64,000 bases of DNA from positions 364,346-428,345 of the forward strand of contig CAKTMC010000001.1 of NCBI GenBank assembly GCA_934573735.1, given 5' to 3'. The notes under the pieces were generated by a model. The model searched no databases. It saw only the letters and a program-made list of their open reading frames with translations, and was not told the DNA's origin. Shown here in pieces: positions 60,315 through 64,000 of this stretch. The DNA comes from an uncultured Oscillospiraceae bacterium (GTDB lineage Bacteria; Bacillota; Clostridia; Oscillospirales; Oscillospiraceae). The position numbers and the translations under genes are program-made. Each line of letters begins with the position of its first letter. Position 1 is the stretch's first letter.

Positions 60315-60343
60315 ATTATATATGAAATACAACCATTTGTCAA
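60315..60343 (-). promoter_or_regulatory. Consensus sigma-A promoter
   Basis: Minus strand: TTGACA (60343-60338), exactly 17 bp, TATAAT (60320-60315). Both boxes are perfect. It drives the 177-residue membrane protein through an untranslated leader of about 80 nt, which contains a long-range inverted repeat (60243-60250 / 60287-60294). Confidence 0.8.
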
Positions 60344-60550
60344 TGATAACTACAGCCATCTTAGTACAAAGTCCACCTCCGGCGCACAAGTGTTTCTGTG
60401 GCACTATACACAAATGAAAAATTTTAATCTTCCAATTTGTCACGTTATACATTAGCTTTTGTCATACATCTTTTTTTAGGCATAGGTATCTGTCAGCTTT
60501 TAGACAAAATCCGCGCAAAAGGCTGCGTATTTTACGGGCTAAAAAATGAC
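60344..60550. other. AT-rich intergenic stretch, no gene seen
   Basis: The 380-bp gap between the membrane-protein gene and spoIIR is filled by the promoter to the left and the terminator to the right. The middle part has no convincing ORF. A 70-codon frame on the plus strand from 60437 has no ribosome site and runs through the terminator and into spoIIR. No RNA gene is recognised. Confidence 0.6.
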
Positions 60551-60586
60551 AATAATCCCGCTCTTTATCTTCGCAGCGGGATTATT
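60551..60586 (-). terminator. Intrinsic terminator of spoIIR
   Basis: Minus strand: a 12-bp stem (AATAATCCCGCT / AGCGGGATTATT) with a 12-nt loop, followed by GTCATTTTTTAG, some 25 bp after the spoIIR stop. Confidence 0.8.
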
Positions 60587-60608
60587 CGTATGGTTTTGTA
60601 TTTTTATA

Positions 60609-61211
60609 TTAAAATAAGCGGTTTTTCAGGCTTTCCCACAGCTCGATGAGCTTGAATTTGAATATATATCCGTTTTCCTCGCTGATTATGCCGTAGTCCT
60701 CGGCGTCCATGGCGGCGCGCAGCTCCTCCTCGGTGACGCTGTCGGTGCAGAGCGGAGGGAATGCGACGCACCACCAGTTGTGCCCCTCCCCCTCGCCGAG
60801 GACAATTCGCAGCGACTCATACTCCCCGGCGGGCAGGGCAAAGCGCTCATAGCGCCGTGTCGGGTACTTTTCGCGCCCGAGCGTGACGCAGACGGGCCTG
60901 CCCCCGGCGGCTTTTTCGGCGGCGCGGGCAATGCCGGCGGTATTTCCGGCGATAATATCATGGGCGGCGCTCACGCTTTCCGCGTTTTTGAGCCTCGGAC
61001 GCAGATATTCAAGCACCGCATCGCGCACGCGCAGCTTGATTTCCTGCTCTGCCGCCTCGTCGGAGGCCGCGATAACGTGCAGCCGTATAAGGCGCGAGCT
61101 AATCGAGCTTTGCCGCGCCTGCGCCCATGTCCCGGCGCAGAGACTGACGCACAGCGCCAGCAGCGCCGCAAGCTCCCAAATCCTTAACGCTTTCTTATCA
61201 TAATTAAGCAT
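60609..61211 (-). CDS. spoIIR: Stage II sporulation protein R
   Basis: 200 residues. One N-terminal membrane or signal helix (LAALLALCVSLCAGTWA) precedes the SpoIIR domain, with LIRLHVIAASDEAAEQEIKL near its start, then LGREKYPTRRYERFALPAGE and NWWCVAFPPLC. SpoIIR is made in the forespore and signals across the septum to trigger SpoIIGA processing of pro-sigma-E. It lies 69 bp after ispE and has its own terminator. Confidence 0.92.
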   Translation of the reverse strand: MLNYDKKALRIWELAALLALCVSLCAGTWAQARQSSISSRLIRLHVIAASDEAAEQEIKLRVRDAVLEYLRPRLKNAESVSAAHDIIAGNTAGIARAAEKAAGGRPVCVTLGREKYPTRRYERFALPAGEYESLRIVLGEGEGHNWWCVAFPPLCTDSVTEEELRAAMDAEDYGIISEENGYIFKFKLIELWESLKNRLF

Positions 61212-61280
61212 AATAAAACCGCCTCGCTATGTATGTTCTGCATACAGTATCGGCGGTAATTTATTATTTTATACTCGCTT

Positions 61281-62153
61281 TCACATGAGTCTGCCCACAC
61301 ATTCGGCAAGACAGCAGAAGCCGTGCTCCCGCTTGAGCTCCTCCCGCGCGCCCTCAGCCTCCGTCTTATCGGAGAACACGCCAAACACCGCAGAGCCGGT
61401 GCCGGTCATGACCGCGCCGAGCGCACCCTTGTCGATAAGCACGCTTTTTATCGCCGCGACCGTCCTCATGCGCCGGTCGTTTACGTCCTCGAACACGTTA
61501 TACATGCGGCAGCACAGCTCACGCAGATTACCCTGCTCCAGCGCGGAGATAAGCCCCGCAGTGTCCGGGTGGCGGCGCAGGCTGACCTGGTCAAGCTTGC
61601 GGAAAAGCTCCGGCGTGGAGATGGAAAACTGCGGCTTGCAGATGACGAAGATGCATTTCGGCATATCGGGCAGCTCGGACAGCAGCTCGCCGCGACCATG
61701 CGCAAGCATAGTGCCGCCGCGCACGCAGAAGGCAACGTCCGAGCCCACCTCGGCGGCCAGCTCCTCAAGCCGCTCCGCGCTTAACCGATTGTCAAGGGCG
61801 CGATTTAAGCCGCGCAGCACTGCCGCCGCGTCCGCAGAGCCGCCGCCCATGCCCGCTCCCACGGGGATGCGCTTATGGATATGGATGCACAGCCCGCGCT
61901 CCGGCTCGTCTATCGCCTCGAAGTATTTCTTCGCCGCGCGGACGGCAAGATTTCTCTCGTCGCCGGGGATAAAATGCAGATTTGTCCTTGCCGATATCGT
62001 ATCCCCCTCGCAAAAGCTCAGGCGCACATCGTCGCACAGGGACACGGTCTGCATTATCATCGCCATATCGTGATAGCCGTCACTGCGCCTTGCGGTGACG
62101 TCCAGCGAAATATTTATTTTTGCATAGGCCTTTTCTATTATATCTTCACGCAA
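61281..62153 (-). CDS. ispE: 4-diphosphocytidyl-2-C-methyl-D-erythritol kinase
   Basis: GHMP kinase of the MEP isoprenoid pathway. 290 residues. KAYAKINISLDV carries the catalytic Lys, KRIPVGAGMGGGSADAAAVL is the ATP loop, and MTGTGSAVFGVF is the third motif. GSDVAFCVRGG follows the usual IspE spacing. Its ATG overlaps the end of the glucosidase gene by 8 bp, so they are cotranscribed, though the link looks incidental. Confidence 0.94.
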   Translation of the reverse strand: MREDIIEKAYAKINISLDVTARRSDGYHDMAMIMQTVSLCDDVRLSFCEGDTISARTNLHFIPGDERNLAVRAAKKYFEAIDEPERGLCIHIHKRIPVGAGMGGGSADAAAVLRGLNRALDNRLSAERLEELAAEVGSDVAFCVRGGTMLAHGRGELLSELPDMPKCIFVICKPQFSISTPELFRKLDQVSLRRHPDTAGLISALEQGNLRELCCRMYNVFEDVNDRRMRTVAAIKSVLIDKGALGAVMTGTGSAVFGVFSDKTEAEGAREELKREHGFCCLAECVGRLM

Positions 62154-63825
62154 ACAGATACACTCTCATTTCATAGGGTCTGGTCGTAAAGCCCTCGGAT
62201 ATGACAAAATTATGCTCATAGTTATTCAAAACCAGCGCCGCCTTGCTGATTTTCAAATTCTCCGGCGCATCAAAGCGCACCGCGTCCCGCGTAAAGGAGC
62301 AGACGACCAGAAGCTTTTTGTCCTCATAGCTGCGCAGATAGACATAGAGCTTTTTATCGTTCGGCAGCAGCTCCTGATAGTCTCCGTAGAGCGCAACGGG
62401 GTTTTCCTTGCGGAATTTTATGAGCTTGCGGTAGAAATTCAGCAGGGAATCGGGGTCGTCCTCCTGCGAGGCGACGTTTATTTCCTTATAGTTCTCGTTG
62501 ACGAAAAACCAAGGCTTGCCGCTTGTGAAGCCGGCGTTTTCCCCGTCGCTCCACTGCATGGGTGAGCGCGCGCTGTCGCGGCAGGAGCGCTGCACCATAT
62601 CGAGCACCTTTTTCTTCGGCAGGAATTTAGACGCAATGCGCACGGCGTTTTTCGTCATCACGTCCTCGTACATATCCACGTCCGGCAGGCGAAGGTTCAG
62701 CATACCTATCTCCTGACCCTGATATATAAAGGGCGTGCCGCGCTGAAGCATATACATTGCCGCCAGCATTTTCCCGCTCTCGTTGCGGTAGGTCTCGTTT
62801 CCGTAGCGGCTGATTATGCGCGGATGGTCGTGATTTTCTATATATAATGCGTTCCAGCCGCGTCCGGTAAGCTTATACTGCCATTCGCTGAAGGCCTTTT
62901 TCATCTTGAGGAGATTAAAGGGCAGCTGCACCATGTCTATCATAAAGCAGTCCGCCTCCATGTGCGAGAAGGCCATCATCTCGTCCAGCACCTGATCCGG
63001 CCCCTCGGTGACATACCGGAGGGCGATGTCCGCCGTGGTCAGCGGGCTTTCGCCGACGGTGAAGCAGTCGTAGCAGTCGAGCACGTCGCGCCTGAACTCC
63101 ATGAGATATTCATGCACCCGCGGGCCGTTTGAATAATATTTATAGCCGTTTGCGGCGGGAATCCACGGATATGCGTCCGGCAGTCCCTCGGTCTTGGATA
63201 TAAACGTGATAACATCCTCGCGGAAGCCGTCCACGCCCATGTCAAGCCAGAACTGCATGATGCGCTTGACCTCGTCGCGCACCTTGGGGTTATCCATGTT
63301 GAGGTCGGGCTGCTTTTTGGCAAAGAGATGGAGATAGTATTCGTCAAGTCCCGCGTCATATTCCCATGCGCCGCCCTCGAACATACTCGTCCAGTTGTTC
63401 GGCGGTCTGCGCTTGCCGCGCACGGTCTTGCCCGGCCGCCATATATAATAATCGTGATAGGGGTTATCCTTGCTCTTGCGGCTTTCGATGAACCATTTAT
63501 GCTCGTCGCTCGTATGGTTGACGACAAGGTCCATGAAAACGCGCATACCGCGCCGGTGCGCCCCGTCCAGCACCTGCCGGAACACGTCGAGATTGCCGAA
63601 CTCGGGGTTTATGTCCATATAATCGGATATATCATAGCCGTAATCCGCATTCGGGGACGGGTAAATGGGCGAAAACCAAATCGCGTCCACGCCGAGGCTC
63701 TTTATATAGTCGAGCTTCGACAGCACTCCCCAAAGGTCGCCGATGCCGTCGCCGTTACCGTCGCAGAAGCTGCGCGTCCATATCTGATATACCGACATTT
63801 CCTTATGCCACTGCTTTGATGCCAT
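62146..63825 (-). CDS. GH13 alpha-glucosidase (oligo-1,6-glucosidase type)
   Basis: 559 residues, no signal peptide, so cytosolic. GH13 regions are clear: DLVVNHTSDEH, GFREDVITF (nucleophile Asp), TVGESP (acid/base Glu) and IENHDHPR (transition-state Asp). The Val after the nucleophile (DVI) is the residue associated with alpha-1,6 specificity, so oligo-1,6-glucosidase or dextran glucosidase is most likely. A trehalose-6-phosphate hydrolase cannot be excluded. No sugar transporter is adjacent. ATG lies after AAGGGGGTGCTGTA. Confidence 0.88.
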   Translation of the reverse strand: MASKQWHKEMSVYQIWTRSFCDGNGDGIGDLWGVLSKLDYIKSLGVDAIWFSPIYPSPNADYGYDISDYMDINPEFGNLDVFRQVLDGAHRRGMRVFMDLVVNHTSDEHKWFIESRKSKDNPYHDYYIWRPGKTVRGKRRPPNNWTSMFEGGAWEYDAGLDEYYLHLFAKKQPDLNMDNPKVRDEVKRIMQFWLDMGVDGFREDVITFISKTEGLPDAYPWIPAANGYKYYSNGPRVHEYLMEFRRDVLDCYDCFTVGESPLTTADIALRYVTEGPDQVLDEMMAFSHMEADCFMIDMVQLPFNLLKMKKAFSEWQYKLTGRGWNALYIENHDHPRIISRYGNETYRNESGKMLAAMYMLQRGTPFIYQGQEIGMLNLRLPDVDMYEDVMTKNAVRIASKFLPKKKVLDMVQRSCRDSARSPMQWSDGENAGFTSGKPWFFVNENYKEINVASQEDDPDSLLNFYRKLIKFRKENPVALYGDYQELLPNDKKLYVYLRSYEDKKLLVVCSFTRDAVRFDAPENLKISKAALVLNNYEHNFVISEGFTTRPYEMRVYLFA

Positions 63826-63901
63826 TACAGCACCCCCTTTTCCCGCTTAATATTTTAGCACAGTTCCGTCCCTCGCTCAATATATTTCTTGTTTTTATAA
63901 G

Positions 63902-63967
63902 CAAAAGCAAAACACAGCCCCCGAAGGGAAACACTCCGCAAGGAAGTCGTTTCCCTTTTTGCTTTTG
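63902..63967. repeat. Nested inverted repeat at the right end of the window
   Basis: Outer arms CAAAAGCAAAA (63902-63912) and TTTTGCTTTTG (63957-63967) enclose inner arms AAGGGAAAC (63924-63932) and GTTTCCCTT (63949-63957). On the plus strand it ends in T-rich sequence like a terminator, but no plus-strand gene precedes it here. It may be a terminator for something outside the window or an intergenic repeat. The rest of 63826-64000 holds nothing I can name. Confidence 0.45.
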
Positions 63968-64000
63968 TAAGTCGTCAAAATGACTGGTTTGCGGAAAAAT

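Noticed and set aside
60437..60649. Short plus-strand frame before spoIIR
   Set aside because: No ribosome site, runs through the spoIIR terminator and into the spoIIR coding region on the other strand, no homology recognised.
1..64000. CRISPR arrays, rRNA, tRNA, prophage genes
   Set aside because: No regularly spaced direct repeats, no conserved rRNA or tRNA segments and no phage structural or integrase genes were recognised on reading the window.

Overview
This window looks like chromosome from a GC-rich, endospore-forming Clostridia bacterium, most likely of the Oscillospiraceae type. The evidence is the sporulation genes (spoIID, spoIIR, dpaA, dpaB), the Gram-positive division genes (sepF, divIVA), Shine-Dalgarno-rich starts, many lipoproteins with a C-terminal Cys lipobox, and gene orders such as dgt-dnaG and sepF-divIVA-ileS-lspA-rluD. 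No rRNA, tRNA, CRISPR array, phage or plasmid genes were seen. This is a chromosomal housekeeping region with a few accessory insertions.

Layout. 1-5.1 kb, minus strand: dnaG (cut by the window edge), dgt, and a membrane trio (COG2426-type protein, GtrA, zinc-ribbon transglutaminase). 5.4-8.9 kb: an EFR1 flavodoxin-ferredoxin, a C39-like cysteine peptidase, galactokinase and two small secreted or membrane proteins. 9-12.7 kb: a heterodimeric ABC exporter whose 5' leader encodes a 21-residue peptide followed by a terminator/antiterminator pair (a probable ribosome-mediated attenuator). 12.7-13.9 kb: a low-molecular-weight tyrosine phosphatase fused to barstar, next to a small gene broken by a 22-bp-TIR, MITE-like element that seems to supply the -35 box for the fusion gene. 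14-15.1 kb: an ECF sigma factor and its membrane partner.

15.3-24.5 kb: a DeoR regulator divergent from an operon of HAD phosphatase, AraM dehydrogenase, an AfuABC/FbpABC-type ABC importer, a second AraM and AraD. It has no araA or araB. Together these suggest uptake and catabolism of an already phosphorylated sugar or polyol, feeding D-xylulose 5-phosphate; this is inference. 24.6-28.8 kb: a FecBCD-type importer with a SAM methyltransferase and a short FmdE protein, probably a metal, metallophore or cofactor uptake unit.

28.8-40 kb, minus strand: one long housekeeping block, mutL-miaA-hfq-hlyD-like-yggS-sepF-divIVA-ileS-lspA-rluD-small membrane protein. 40-45.5 kb, plus strand and divergent from it: miaB-mutS-CPBP protease-trmO. 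45.5-51.5 kb: an amber-interrupted GNAT, rubrerythrin, a membrane protein, spoIID, folA/thyA and dpaAB. 51.5-59.6 kb, minus strand: an oligopeptide importer (oppABCDF) in which OppC carries a roughly 350-residue inserted repeat domain. 59.7-63.8 kb, minus strand: a membrane protein, spoIIR, ispE and a GH13 alpha-glucosidase.

The most unusual items are the exporter attenuator, the DeoR/double-AraM cluster, the phosphatase-barstar fusion, the MITE-like element, the OppC insert and the long disordered tail on LspA. All promoter, operator and RNA-structure calls were made by eye.
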